From NCBI GenBank assembly GCA_945862325.1, contig CAMAXZ010000009.1:54398-118397 (forward strand): DNA of 64,000 bases, written 5' to 3'. Positions 49,021 through 58,104 of the stretch are shown in pieces (the first letter of the stretch is position 1; each line of letters starts with the position of its first letter). Source of the stretch: Klebsiella pneumoniae (lineage in GTDB: Bacteria; Myxococcota_A; UBA796; SXON01). Both the position numbers and the translations under genes were made by a program. The notes beneath the pieces are model-generated. The model was not told the DNA's origin, did not search any database, and worked only from the letters and a program-made list of their open reading frames with translations.

Positions 49021-50456
49021 TACTGTCGGACCTCGGAGAGGTTGAACCGCTCCTGGATCTCCCGATTCGCGGTCGTGCTGGACTCGTGGATCTCGGGCGT
49101 GAGAAAGACGAGGAACTGCGTCTTCTTCTTCTCGTACGACCGCGACTTGTACAGCGTGAAGAGCCCGGTCGACGTGTAGACCCCGTCGGGGTTCCGGTTG
49201 TAGTCCGTGCGGTCGCGGAGCCGATGCAGCCCGCCGATGACGATGCTCTCGCCCGCGCGGCAGAACTGCGACGTGGTCAGCTCCGACATGTCGATCGTGG
49301 GGTAGCCGGTCGCCAGGCTGTCCCCGAGGGCCGACTGCTCGATCTTCACCTGGAGGTCGACGTCGTTGCCCTGCGCGTAGGGCGTCACGTCCATCGTGAT
49401 GCCGACCTCTTCGAACTGGATGGTCTGCGTTCCGTTCTCGATGAACACGAACGGCACCTTCTGCCCCGAGAAGACGTGGGCCGTGTCGCCGCTCTTGACC
49501 GAGACCGTCGGGTTCTCGAGCACGCGGACGTACCCGGCGGCGCGTGCCCGATCGATGCGCGGGAGCAGCGAGCTGACCGCGGCCGTGGCGTAGCCCGTGG
49601 CGTCCGCGAAGGTCCCGCCGGTGAAGTCGCGCTGGTAGTACAGGCTCGGCCCGTCGACGACGAGCGGCGACCACTGGACGCCCCAGGCGTCGACGAGGGT
49701 CTTCGACATCTCCACGAAGTGCACCATGAGCACCACGGTCGGCGCCTTGCCGGGCACACGATCGACCTCGCGCACCTCGAGGACGTTGACGACGTCGGTG
49801 TAGTAGGCCTTGGCGATGGCCTCCGCGCGCTCCGACGCGCGCTGGGAGTGCACGACGCCCTCGAGCATGATCCGCCGGCCGATCAGCCGCACGTTCACGC
49901 CGGGCGAGGCGATCTCCTTCTGGATCATCCCGGCGAGCAGCTTCTGCGCGATGGGCGACAGCGTCACCATGCTCTCGACGAGCGGCTCGCGGGCCGCGAG
50001 CGAGTCCACCCGCTCCTTCTCGTCGTCGAGGCTGACCTCGCCCTGGATGTACACGCGGTCGTTGAGGATGCGGAACGAGAGGCCCTCGATGTCGTTGAGG
50101 AGCTCCTGGACGTTCTTCATCACCTTCGCGAGGTTGGCCGGGATGACCGTGATCTCGAACTCGTCGCGGCGCGCGCCGCGGGTGTCGTAGATGATGACGT
50201 TGGTGGTGCCCTCTGCACGGCCGGCCACGAGGAGCTGCCGCGTCTCCCGCAGCGCCACCACCTTCGCGATCTCCGCGCTGCCGACGGAGATGTCGCCAAA
50301 GGCATAGGGCACGTCCACCGCGGACTGCGTGTTGATGACCACCACCTGGTCGGGCACGCCGTCCGCGGCCTCGACCGTCGGGGTGAGCGCGAACAGCAGC
50401 GCGGCGACCGGCGCGAGCAGCGCGACGCCGAGCACGAACGAGCGGAGCGCGCGCAT
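49020..50456 (-). CDS. cpaC: Tad secretin CpaC/RcpA
   Basis: 478 residues, signal peptide MRALRSFVLGVALLAPVAAL ... VEA. The N-terminal pilus-assembly domain (VGSAEIAKVVALRETRQLLV, AEGTTNVIIYDTRG) and a BON-like middle domain (LIGRRIMLEGVVHSQRA) are followed by the secretin domain (ARAAGYVRVLENPTVSVKSG, VGITMDVTPYAQGNDVDLQ, then FLVFLTPEIHES). It forms the outer-membrane pore of the Tad pilus. Start and stop overlap CpaB and the TadZ-TadA gene by one base each. Confidence 0.93.
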   Translation of the reverse strand: MRALRSFVLGVALLAPVAALLFALTPTVEAADGVPDQVVVINTQSAVDVPYAFGDISVGSAEIAKVVALRETRQLLVAGRAEGTTNVIIYDTRGARRDEFEITVIPANLAKVMKNVQELLNDIEGLSFRILNDRVYIQGEVSLDDEKERVDSLAAREPLVESMVTLSPIAQKLLAGMIQKEIASPGVNVRLIGRRIMLEGVVHSQRASERAEAIAKAYYTDVVNVLEVREVDRVPGKAPTVVLMVHFVEMSKTLVDAWGVQWSPLVVDGPSLYYQRDFTGGTFADATGYATAAVSSLLPRIDRARAAGYVRVLENPTVSVKSGDTAHVFSGQKVPFVFIENGTQTIQFEEVGITMDVTPYAQGNDVDLQVKIEQSALGDSLATGYPTIDMSELTTSQFCRAGESIVIGGLHRLRDRTDYNRNPDGVYTSTGLFTLYKSRSYEKKKTQFLVFLTPEIHESSTTANREIQERFNLSEVRQ

Positions 50457-51313
50457 CAGAAGCCCCCTTCGAGCACGCGATAGGACGGACGGCCCTTGTA
50501 CCGGACCTGCTGCACGATGCCGAGGGTGCTCGCGATCGTGGCCTGGTCGAGCGTGATCGCGCCCTCGGCCTCCCACAGCGAGCGCAGCACGACGGTCAGC
50601 TGGCCGAGCTCTTGCGCCATGATGAGCTTCTGTGCTTCTTCGGGCTTGACGGCGACCTGCACGGTGGCGGCGCTGCCCATCTCCTCGCTCGGGCCCGGCG
50701 GCGGCTCGGGCGGCTCGGCGCCTTCGACCGGCATCGGCACGACGTCGCGGGTCGTGGGCTTCCCGATGTTGTCGACCACGGCGAGCACCCGCACGTCCTG
50801 CATGAGGGTGACCGTGCGGAGGTCGGACTTGTCGCCGCTTCCGAAGTCGAAGGTGCCGAGGATGTCGACGTGGTTGCCGGGCTTCACGTGGCCGCCGACG
50901 GCGTTGTAGACGTCGACGCCGATGGCGACCGCGCGGTAGCCCTTGGGCACGAAGAACGCGAGACCCGCGTCGTCGGGACTGACGAGCTTGGCGGCTTGGA
51001 TTTGTTCGCCCGCGAAGATCGGCACCGCCGTGATCTGCCCGACCGCCTCGTCGATCGAGGCGAGCGCCTTGGGCTGCTGCCAGTCCCGCGGCACCTCCTT
51101 GACCTCGATCATCGTCTCGTCCACGCGTACGTTCGGCGGGATGTCCTTGGTGGCGACGAGGGTCTTCAGCGGCTCGGAGCGGAAGAGCAGGTCGGTCTCT
51201 CGCGACGCGACGTAGCGGCACTGCATCAAGGTCGCGATCAGCGACACCAGCAGCGCGAACAGGAAGGCGCGGGGGTTCTTCACGCGGTCCTCGGGAGCCG
51301 CGGAGTCTACCAC
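50456..51313 (-). CDS. cpaB: Tad pilus assembly protein CpaB/RcpC
   Basis: 285 residues from GTG 51313. A GTG at 51283 (residue 11) has GAGGA 4 bases upstream and is an equally plausible start. One N-terminal membrane helix (AFLFALLVSLIATLMQC) is followed by a SAF domain (LVATKDIPPNVRVDETMIEV) and the RcpC region (GYRAVAIGVDVYNAVGGHVK, PGNHVDILGTF). It is a periplasmic partner of the secretin. Its TGA overlaps the secretin ATG by one base. Confidence 0.9.
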   Translation of the reverse strand: MVDSAAPEDRVKNPRAFLFALLVSLIATLMQCRYVASRETDLLFRSEPLKTLVATKDIPPNVRVDETMIEVKEVPRDWQQPKALASIDEAVGQITAVPIFAGEQIQAAKLVSPDDAGLAFFVPKGYRAVAIGVDVYNAVGGHVKPGNHVDILGTFDFGSGDKSDLRTVTLMQDVRVLAVVDNIGKPTTRDVVPMPVEGAEPPEPPPGPSEEMGSAATVQVAVKPEEAQKLIMAQELGQLTVVLRSLWEAEGAITLDQATIASTLGIVQQVRYKGRPSYRVLEGGF

Positions 51314-51343
51314 GCGCCCATGGGTCGGCCCGTGCCGCCCGCG

Positions 51344-51529
51344 TCAGCGCTTGCCGTTCATGCCGGAGCGGGACGGGACCAGGAGCTCTTCCGCGTCGTC
51401 GGCCAGACCCTCGGCGCCGTCGTCGAAGAGCGGGACGAACACCCATGCGGCGGCCACGAGGGCGATGACGAACACCGCGAGGAGCACGAAGTACTCGGTG
51501 GTGGCCTGGCCGCGGCGGACGTTGCGCAT
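51344..51529 (-). CDS. Flp-type pilin 1
   Basis: 61 residues. MRNVRRGQATTEYFVLLAVF is a class III/Flp prepilin leader: a basic start, Gly-Gln before the cleavage area, Glu and Tyr at the mature +5/+6 region, then a single hydrophobic helix. The C-terminus is acidic then basic (DDAEELLVPSRS). It should be cleaved by the A24 peptidase encoded just upstream. One of three such genes in the locus. Confidence 0.75.
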   Translation of the reverse strand: MRNVRRGQATTEYFVLLAVFVIALVAAAWVFVPLFDDGAEGLADDAEELLVPSRSGMNGKR

Positions 51530-51560
51530 CGGCGCGCCATAACGCGAGGGGCGAGCGCGG

Positions 51561-52034
51561 TCAGCCGAGGTCGGGCCAGTCCCAGAAGCGGGCGAGCAAC
51601 GTGGCCACCGCGATGACGGGGCCGTACGCGACGAGCGTCGGGTCGCTCCGCTCGCCCTTGACCCAGAACCGCCACAGGCGCCCGAGCCGGCCGCGGGCGA
51701 GCAGCACGGCGAGGCCGAACGGGAACGCGAGGGCATAGCTCCAGAGTACGGCTCGCGCCCCAACTTCGGGGCCGGTGAGGGCCCCGACGGCGAGCAGGAG
51801 CTTCACGTCTCCCGCGCGGATGGCGCCGCCGAAGCGCCACCCGGGCACCGCCAGCGCAAACGCGACGATGAACCCGGCGAGGCCGGACCACCACGCCGGA
51901 AGGAAGAACGGCGACGCCACCAACCCGGCGACGATGGCGGGGAAGGTATGGATGTTCCGGATCTTCTGCTCGCGGACATCCGTGATGCACGCCGCGACGA
52001 GCAGCGCCCCGAGCACGACGTCGTTGGGGTTCAC
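51561..52034 (-). CDS. cpaA: Prepilin peptidase CpaA/TadV (A24 family)
   Basis: 157 residues, multi-helix. The catalytic aspartates of A24 peptidases are in ACITDVREQKIRN and IRAGDVKLLLAVGAL (GxGD-like). The protein cleaves Flp pilin leaders at the inner membrane. The GTG start overlaps the upstream pilin stop by 4 bases (GTGA). Its position among the pilin genes fits its role. Confidence 0.9.
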   Translation of the reverse strand: MNPNDVVLGALLVAACITDVREQKIRNIHTFPAIVAGLVASPFFLPAWWSGLAGFIVAFALAVPGWRFGGAIRAGDVKLLLAVGALTGPEVGARAVLWSYALAFPFGLAVLLARGRLGRLWRFWVKGERSDPTLVAYGPVIAVATLLARFWDWPDLG

Positions 52035-52189
52035 GGGTAGGGTTGCTTCACCGTGACGCGCACGTTCTCGAACACGGCGCCCATGCCCTCGCCGAAGGCC
52101 ACGAAGCCCGCAGCGAGCGCGATGGCGACGACCGAGATGGCGAGCATGTACTCGGCGGCGGACTGGCCGCGGCGCGGACGGCGGTTCAT
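52031..52189 (-). CDS. Flp-type pilin 2
   Basis: 52 residues. MNRRPRRGQSAAEYMLAISV has the basic leader, Gly-Gln, and Glu-Tyr preceding a hydrophobic helix, as in Flp pilins. The short C-terminus ends VKQPYP. Its stop overlaps the peptidase start, and its ATG overlaps the stop of pilin 3 (ATGA). Confidence 0.8.
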   Translation of the reverse strand: MNRRPRRGQSAAEYMLAISVVAIALAAGFVAFGEGMGAVFENVRVTVKQPYP

Positions 52190-52338
52190 ACGTCGACTCC
52201 GATGGCGCGCGCCGCGTCCTTCACCAGTGCCTCGGCGAGATCGCTGAACCCCGAGAGGCGCGCGTTGCCCCACAGGACGAGCCCGACGACCACGATCGTC
52301 AGGGCGAACATCCATTCTGCGGAGGAGCGCGCGTGCAC
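52186..52338 (-). CDS. Flp-type pilin 3 (small gene with GTG start)
   Basis: 50 residues, GTG 52338 to TGA 52186. The product begins (M)HARSSAEWMFALTIVVVG. It has the same Ser/Ala-Glu-aromatic then hydrophobic helix arrangement as the two other pilins (ATTEYFVLL, SAAEYMLAI), followed by a short amphipathic tail ending AIGVDV. It lacks the Gly-Gln and basic leader, so it may be processed differently or act as a minor pilin. Its stop overlaps pilin 2 (ATGA). It is the first gene of the Tad run; only 31 bases separate it from the glycosyltransferase stop. Confidence 0.7.
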   Translation of the reverse strand: MHARSSAEWMFALTIVVVGLVLWGNARLSGFSDLAEALVKDAARAIGVDV

Positions 52339-52369
52339 GGGAGGGGGGTAACGTGGTCGGGCCGCCGCG

Positions 52370-54325
52370 TCAGGAGATGCCGAGCTCCGCGGCGAGCGCC
52401 ACGAGCTCCGGCGCTTCGGGGAGCAGGCCGAGGGCGTCCCGGAGGCGCGCCCGCGCGTCGAACGTGCGACCCCGGGTGGCGTGCATGTTCACGAGGTTGG
52501 CCCAGCTTTGCGGATCGTACGGGTCGAGGCGGATCGCGCGCGCGATCGCGCCGATCGCCTCGCGGTCGGCGTCGCCGCGGGCGTGCAGGGTCGTGGCGAG
52601 GTCGAGCCAGGCTTCGGGGTGGTCCGGGTCGAGCGACACCGCCATCCGGAACGCCCCCTCGGCGCGCCGGAGGTCCCCCGTTTCGTAGGCGGCTTCGCCT
52701 TCCGCGATGAGCTCGTCGCACGCGGTGGGCGCGGGGCGATCCGGCGCCTCCGCGAGGAACGGGTAGCTCCGGAGCAGGAACCGGGTCTCCGCGGTGGTGG
52801 AGCGGGACCGGTCGGCGTCGGTCGGCGTGGGGAGGATGTGTCGGCCGGTGAGCACCGCGTCGGTGATGGCGTCGAGCGTGGGGTGGCGCCCGTGAGCGAG
52901 CTCGTCGGGGGACTTCCAGTGGAGCTCTCCGGCGCCGCCCTTCACGAGATCCGTGACGAGGGGGAACGGGATGGCGCGCTCACGGTGAATGCGGTTGAGG
53001 AACCGGAAGGTCTGCACGGCGATGCTCCAGCTTCGCGGCGCGGGGAGGGCTTCACGGATCATCCGGGCGTAGTCGGCGGGGTTCGTGCAGGAGCGCACCA
53101 TCGGCATCCCGCCGTACCAGCCCTGGGCGACCGCGACGACCGGCTGCCCGCGCGCGGCCATCTCCATCCCGAGCGTGGTCATGTACGCCACACCGACAGC
53201 CGCGATGTCCGCGAGGGTGTAGCTGCTGATCGGGTCCGCGGGCATCACGATGCGCACGTTCTCGGGCAGGTCGCGCGCGAGGCGACGCGCCTGCTCCAGC
53301 GCCTGGTCGTTCTGCCCGTAGCCGACGAGGTTGGGGTGCATGCGGATCACCCATTGCGCCTCGGGCATCTCCCGCGCCGCGGCGATGGACGCCGGAATCC
53401 ACTCCATCGAGTCTGGGAACGCGCCCGCGCGGAGGGCGGGCATGGCAGCGACCTCGTCGTCGGACGACGTGAACACCGCCACGATTGGGCGGGCGTCGAG
53501 CCTCAGCGCCGCGCGCAGGGCGTCCTCTTCCTGGGGCTTCGGGCTGAACGGCCGCCACGCGAGGTTTCGGTGGTAGCGACGGTCGTCCAGCCAGGACCAG
53601 GTGTCGTACGCCTCGGTGGCGGTCAGGGGCGCGTCCACCCACTGGCCCGCGCGATCGTAGCTGGATCGTTCGAACACGTTCGTGCCGGACATCACCGCCA
53701 AGGTGTTCTTCCGGACGCCGCGCTCGTGGGTGATCACGCGCACGCCGCGCTCGGCCGCGAGCTCCAGCGCGGCACGTTGGGCGAAGAAGCGTCCGTTGAA
53801 GGTGAACAGGACGTCGGGCTGGATCACGTCCCAGGCTCGCGTGAGCCCCTCGTACGCCAGCACGGTGCCGTACACGTGCTCGCGCAGGCTGGTGACCACC
53901 ACGGGGTCCGAGAGCTCGAACCGCGACATCCGGAACTGGTAGAACGCCGAGCTCTGCGCCCACTCGCCGACCGGGCGCCCCGCCCACTGGGCGGTCATGA
54001 GCGCGTCCGTCGGCAGCGAGTCGGCGAACGAGCGGATCTGCGCGTAGAGGTCACGGGGAATGTAGACGCCGAGCCACTCGAACGGGTTGTCAGCGCCGGC
54101 CTGCGCCCAGGCGGCGAGCGCCTGACAGCGTTGGCACGCGTTCCTCGGACGACCCTCGGGCGTCCAGTTCAACCCGCGACGGTAGATGTCGCACTCGTTG
54201 AAGAGCCCGTTGCACAGCAGGGTGTGCACGGAGGCGCCGCGTTGGCGCAGCGCCTCGGCGATGGTCACCTCGTAGCAGGTGTGGAGGTGCCAAGAGGCGT
54301 AGGGGGACCACAGGAGGACGCGCAT
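52370..54325 (-). CDS. Capsule-type glycosyltransferase with C-terminal TPRs
   Basis: 651 residues. The N-terminus MRVLLWSPYASWHLHTCYEV is a GT-B-like first strand, followed by a Cys-rich stretch (CNGLFNECDIY, then CQRCQ). The C-terminal GT half has the R-x-H-P motif of capsular polysaccharide/Kdo-type transferases (WVIRMHPNLVGYGQ) and a Ser/Gly-rich donor loop region (ADIAAVGVAYMTTLGMEMAA). Residues about 570-650 are two to three TPR-like repeats. It probably transfers a sugar, perhaps a nonulosonate, during surface-glycan assembly. It follows the GSCFA/PhyH gene by 50 bases on the same strand. Confidence 0.75.
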   Translation of the reverse strand: MRVLLWSPYASWHLHTCYEVTIAEALRQRGASVHTLLCNGLFNECDIYRRGLNWTPEGRPRNACQRCQALAAWAQAGADNPFEWLGVYIPRDLYAQIRSFADSLPTDALMTAQWAGRPVGEWAQSSAFYQFRMSRFELSDPVVVTSLREHVYGTVLAYEGLTRAWDVIQPDVLFTFNGRFFAQRAALELAAERGVRVITHERGVRKNTLAVMSGTNVFERSSYDRAGQWVDAPLTATEAYDTWSWLDDRRYHRNLAWRPFSPKPQEEDALRAALRLDARPIVAVFTSSDDEVAAMPALRAGAFPDSMEWIPASIAAAREMPEAQWVIRMHPNLVGYGQNDQALEQARRLARDLPENVRIVMPADPISSYTLADIAAVGVAYMTTLGMEMAARGQPVVAVAQGWYGGMPMVRSCTNPADYARMIREALPAPRSWSIAVQTFRFLNRIHRERAIPFPLVTDLVKGGAGELHWKSPDELAHGRHPTLDAITDAVLTGRHILPTPTDADRSRSTTAETRFLLRSYPFLAEAPDRPAPTACDELIAEGEAAYETGDLRRAEGAFRMAVSLDPDHPEAWLDLATTLHARGDADREAIGAIARAIRLDPYDPQSWANLVNMHATRGRTFDARARLRDALGLLPEAPELVALAAELGIS

Positions 54326-54375
54326 GGGCGCGCGTAACGTGAAGAGGCGCGGGCGCACGAGCGGATGGCGGGTGT

Positions 54376-57033
54376 CTACGGGTAGAAGCGTTGAAACACT
54401 CGCGGGTGCTTCTCGGCCGCCGCGCGCAGCGTCGGGTGCACGTCGGCGCGCGGATGACGCTGATAGGGCGCGCCGAACAGTGAGCTTGCAAACTCGAATT
54501 GCAAGACCAGTCGTTCGCGCGCGGTCGGCTCGGTACCCTTGTGGAAGGCCGCGGTGTCCTCCGCGAACATCGTGCCGGCGGGGCCGACGAGGCGGCGCTC
54601 GCGCTCACGACCGAAGCTGGCATACACCTCCTCGTCCGTGTGACGCCCGTCACGCATGCGGTCGGCGGGGCGCTCGCGGTGGGAGCCCGGGATCATCGCG
54701 TGCGGCCCGGACGTGTCGTCGGTGTCGAGCAAGTAGATGAAGATCTTGACGAAGTTCGGACGGTCCATGTCGAAGTGGTAGAGTTGGGCGGACAGGCTCG
54801 ACGGTCCCCCGCCGAACGGAGCGCTCCACCACATGGCGATCAGGTCGAGCACCGGCTCGCACCCGAGCGTCTCCCTCGCGAGCGCTCGAAGGGAGGGGTC
54901 CGCGGCGAGGGCCGCGACATCGGGGTGCGTGACGAGGAGCGACTCGTCGAGGTCGCCGGTCGGGGCCAGAGGGCGCGACCGGTCCCAGCGTTCGTGGCGG
55001 ACCACGCCCGACCGCGTGCGCGTCATGCACGGCGCCTCGGATGCAAACGTGACGAGCCGCGCGCATACGTCGGACGAGACGACACGGCCGATGAGGCTCA
55101 CCCCATCTTCGCGGACGGCCTGGGCGTGGGCCGCCACGTCCGCTCCGGAGCCCAGCAACCCCGTCGGGTCCTCCGGCACCGGCGGGTACGCCTGCGCGGC
55201 GACCGCCCGCAGCGCGTCGCGTAGCGCTCCCCGTGTCGCGCAGTACAACTGTCGGTACAGTTGGTACGCGTGGTGCGGCGTCGTCCCGGTGGTGGCGAAG
55301 GTGCGCCACCCGCTGACCATCCGGCGGCCGGCTTCGCGGTGTTCGGCCGGGGCGCTGGCCAGCACCCGGTCGACGGTCGTCGATACGCCGTCGAGTTCGT
55401 CGAGCGCGGCGGCGAACGCGGAGAGATCGGCGATGTCGACGACGTGCGCCCCACGTCGTCGGGCGTCATGCAGCGCCGCTTCCTCCGCGCGGCCGGTGCC
55501 GGCCCGCACGAGCAGGGGGGCCGTGGAGAGCAAGGTGTCGGCCGGAGCCCCATCTTCCAGGCACACGGCGGGGCCGCCGTCGATCGTGAGTCCCTCGGCC
55601 TCGTACGCCGCGACGAGCGCCTGGTAGGCGTCGTCCAACGACACCGCGGCGCCCGTGGGCCGCAGCACGACGAGCTCCATGCGCCGGTTCGGGGCCCATG
55701 CGCGGAGGTAGGCGCGGGTCGCCGCGATCAGACGCGCGGGGTCTCCCGACCAATCGACGGCGAGGACGAGCCGGACCGGATCGGGTGAGGGCACGCGCGC
55801 CGATGCGGTGGCGGCTGCGTAGGACGGGTCTCGGACGAAGGTGGTGTCGAACAGCCGCATCACCCGCGCGACCGTCGCGCGCCGGACGTGCCGCTGGTCG
55901 TGATCGAAGGGATTCGGCGAGCCGTACATCACCTGTTCAAACGCGGGGAAGTACCATGCGCCCGGGGTGGAGGTGCAGAATTGTTCGGCCGCGACCCTGA
56001 GGACCGCCTTGGCGTGCGCGCTTGCTTCCACCACATGGTGCGTGTCGCCCCGGAACGTGGCGAGCAGGGGGACCGGCGAGACGCTCACCACGAATTGCAC
56101 GTTCGGGTTGTGCCGCCGCAGCAGAGCCGCCATCGTGCGGAGCTCTGCGACGTTGTCTTCTACGCTGAGGACGTGACGCTCGACCAGCGACGACGACAGT
56201 CGCCACGGCACGCGTGACAGGACCGAGCCGTCGGCCCGGACCCGCCAGATCTCGGTGAGCCCGAGCGTGATGACGAAGACCTCGGCGGCGAGCAACGCGT
56301 CGCGACACGCGTCGATGTGCCGGTCGTACCCGTCTTCGTACTCGGCGACGGACGCGAACTCGATCTCTTCGCGGTACGGGTCGCGGTAGACGATCTTGCC
56401 GTCGGACTCGACCCGCCAGAGCAGGCGGGGCAGCTCCCGCGCGCGGAATGCCTTCTCGACGAGCTGGCGCATCGCCGCCGCGTTGAAGATGGTCCCCCAG
56501 GCGGCGCTCGACATCGCCCACCGGGACCCCGCGTGGACGTACGGTTCGGTGATCACGTAGTTGAACCCGAGCGCCTGCAGCCGGTGCGCGATCTCCATCG
56601 CGAAGCACGAGCCCGCCGACGTGATCGGCGTCGAGCGGTCGATGATCTTGTGTTGGCGGGCGTAGAGGTCGACCTGCTCGACCGATCCGGGGTGGGGGAA
56701 GCGCAGCGGGTTGGGGTACCACACGGCGTCGGGGTTCTCGCGTCCGGCGGTCAGGTACACCCCTGCATTTTCCGCCGTGCGCGCTTCGTGATCGAGCACC
56801 TTTGCGACACGTCGAAGCTCCTCGGGCGTGTTCGCCTGCGCCGCCAACGCCTTCCGGAGCGCGGCGGACGCCGCGGCGGGGGACACGGCCACCCCCGGGC
56901 GGAACAGCGCGCGGGCGATCGCGGTGACGTCGCCCGCGGGAGCGTCGGGGAGGATGCACCGTACGAGGAACTCGGAGGCCGCGAGCGACCGTAGGGGTTC
57001 GGACTCGTTGAAGAGGAGCGTCGGCTGCGGCAT
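54376..57033 (-). CDS. GSCFA-domain protein fused to a PhyH-type dioxygenase
   Basis: 885 residues. The GSCFA domain (about 130-385) has ITSAGSCFAMEIAHRLQALG, the family's eponymous motif, and SVSPVPLLATF; it is an SGNH-like esterase fold found with glycan genes. A middle part (about 395-600) resembles a degenerate glycosyltransferase-like alpha/beta segment (VRLVLAVDWSGDPARLI). The C-terminal about 640-880 is a PhyH-like oxygenase: YHFDMDRPNFVKIFIYL carries the HxD, GPHAMIPGSHRERP the PGSH segment, and AFHKGTEPT the distal His. It probably modifies a surface sugar or lipid by ester chemistry and hydroxylation. It lies 18 bases after pseI. Confidence 0.83.
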   Translation of the reverse strand: MPQPTLLFNESEPLRSLAASEFLVRCILPDAPAGDVTAIARALFRPGVAVSPAAASAALRKALAAQANTPEELRRVAKVLDHEARTAENAGVYLTAGRENPDAVWYPNPLRFPHPGSVEQVDLYARQHKIIDRSTPITSAGSCFAMEIAHRLQALGFNYVITEPYVHAGSRWAMSSAAWGTIFNAAAMRQLVEKAFRARELPRLLWRVESDGKIVYRDPYREEIEFASVAEYEDGYDRHIDACRDALLAAEVFVITLGLTEIWRVRADGSVLSRVPWRLSSSLVERHVLSVEDNVAELRTMAALLRRHNPNVQFVVSVSPVPLLATFRGDTHHVVEASAHAKAVLRVAAEQFCTSTPGAWYFPAFEQVMYGSPNPFDHDQRHVRRATVARVMRLFDTTFVRDPSYAAATASARVPSPDPVRLVLAVDWSGDPARLIAATRAYLRAWAPNRRMELVVLRPTGAAVSLDDAYQALVAAYEAEGLTIDGGPAVCLEDGAPADTLLSTAPLLVRAGTGRAEEAALHDARRRGAHVVDIADLSAFAAALDELDGVSTTVDRVLASAPAEHREAGRRMVSGWRTFATTGTTPHHAYQLYRQLYCATRGALRDALRAVAAQAYPPVPEDPTGLLGSGADVAAHAQAVREDGVSLIGRVVSSDVCARLVTFASEAPCMTRTRSGVVRHERWDRSRPLAPTGDLDESLLVTHPDVAALAADPSLRALARETLGCEPVLDLIAMWWSAPFGGGPSSLSAQLYHFDMDRPNFVKIFIYLLDTDDTSGPHAMIPGSHRERPADRMRDGRHTDEEVYASFGRERERRLVGPAGTMFAEDTAAFHKGTEPTARERLVLQFEFASSLFGAPYQRHPRADVHPTLRAAAEKHPRVFQRFYP

Positions 57034-57051
57034 GCCCGTATCTATCCGGCG

Positions 57052-58104
57052 TCAGGCCAACAGCGCCCACGACATCGGCGTGCCTCGCCGCACGGCGCGC
57101 CCCGCGCACCGCCCGACCACGACGTCGAGGTGCTTGGGGGGAAGCCCGAGCCCCGGTCGGATGGCCCGCACGTTCTCGTGCGTGAACCGCTCGCCCGCGG
57201 CGACGTCTCGCACGACGTACAACGAACGGCGGAACACGACGGACTTCTGCTCGGCGCTGGTAGCGCCGTAGCGCACCTCGCCGGTCGCCAGCCACGCGCG
57301 CTCGGTCTCGACCACGAGCGAGGCCATCTCCTCGGGTTCGAGGGAGAACGTCGAGTCCACGCCGCCGTCGGCGCGCCGGAGCGTGAAGTGCTTCTCGACG
57401 ACCGTGGCGCCGAGCGCGACCGCGGCCACCGCCGCGCCGACGCCCATCGTGTGATCGCTCAGGCCCACCTCACAGCCGAACAGCTCGCGGAGGTGCGGGA
57501 TGGTCCTGAGGTTCGTGTTCTCGGGGGACGCCGGGTAGGTGCTGGTGCACTTGAGCAGGACGAGGTCGCGGCAGCCGGAGTCGCGCGCGGCGCGTACGGC
57601 CTCGTCGAGCTCGGCGACGTTCGCCATGCCGGTGGAGATGATCATCGGCTTGCCCGTGCGGGCGACGCGCCGGATGAGCGGCAGGTCCGTGTTCTCGAAG
57701 CTCGCGATCTTGAACGCCGGGACGTCGAGCGACTCCAGGAAGTCGACGGCGGTTTCGTCGAACGGAGTCGAGAACGCCAACATGCCGTGCTCTTTCGCGC
57801 GGGCGAAGAGCGGGGCGTGCCACTCCCAAGGGGTGTAGGCCTCGCCGTAGAGCTTGTACAGGGAGCTTCCCGCCCAGAGGCTGTCGGGGTCGTCGATGAA
57901 GAACTCGCCGCGATCGAGGTCGATCGTCATCGTGTCGGGCGTGTAGGTCTGCAGCTTCAGCGCGTGCGCACCGGCGGCGGCCGCCGCGTCCACGATCGCG
58001 AGGGCGCGGTCGAGGGACTGATTGTGGTTGCCGCTCATCTCCGCGATGACGAAGGGGCGCGCGTCCCGGCCGATGCGACGATGTCCGATGGTGAAGCCGC
58101 TCAC
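57052..58104 (-). CDS. pseI: Pseudaminic acid synthase PseI
   Basis: 350 residues. PseI condenses 2,4-diacetamido-2,4,6-trideoxy-L-altrose with phosphoenolpyruvate to give pseudaminic acid. The NeuB-type TIM barrel has PFVIAEMSGNHNQSLDRA, HALKLQTYTPDTMTID, GMLAFSTPFDETAVDFLE, MIISTGMA and VGLSDHTMGVGAAV. The C-terminal SAF/antifreeze-like domain begins RRSLYVVRDVAAGERFTHEN. GTG 58104 has GGAGG 4 bases upstream and overlaps the pseG stop (GTGA). PseI rather than NeuB is favoured by the pseBCG neighbours. Confidence 0.92.
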   Translation of the reverse strand: MSGFTIGHRRIGRDARPFVIAEMSGNHNQSLDRALAIVDAAAAAGAHALKLQTYTPDTMTIDLDRGEFFIDDPDSLWAGSSLYKLYGEAYTPWEWHAPLFARAKEHGMLAFSTPFDETAVDFLESLDVPAFKIASFENTDLPLIRRVARTGKPMIISTGMANVAELDEAVRAARDSGCRDLVLLKCTSTYPASPENTNLRTIPHLRELFGCEVGLSDHTMGVGAAVAAVALGATVVEKHFTLRRADGGVDSTFSLEPEEMASLVVETERAWLATGEVRYGATSAEQKSVVFRRSLYVVRDVAAGERFTHENVRAIRPGLGLPPKHLDVVVGRCAGRAVRRGTPMSWALLA

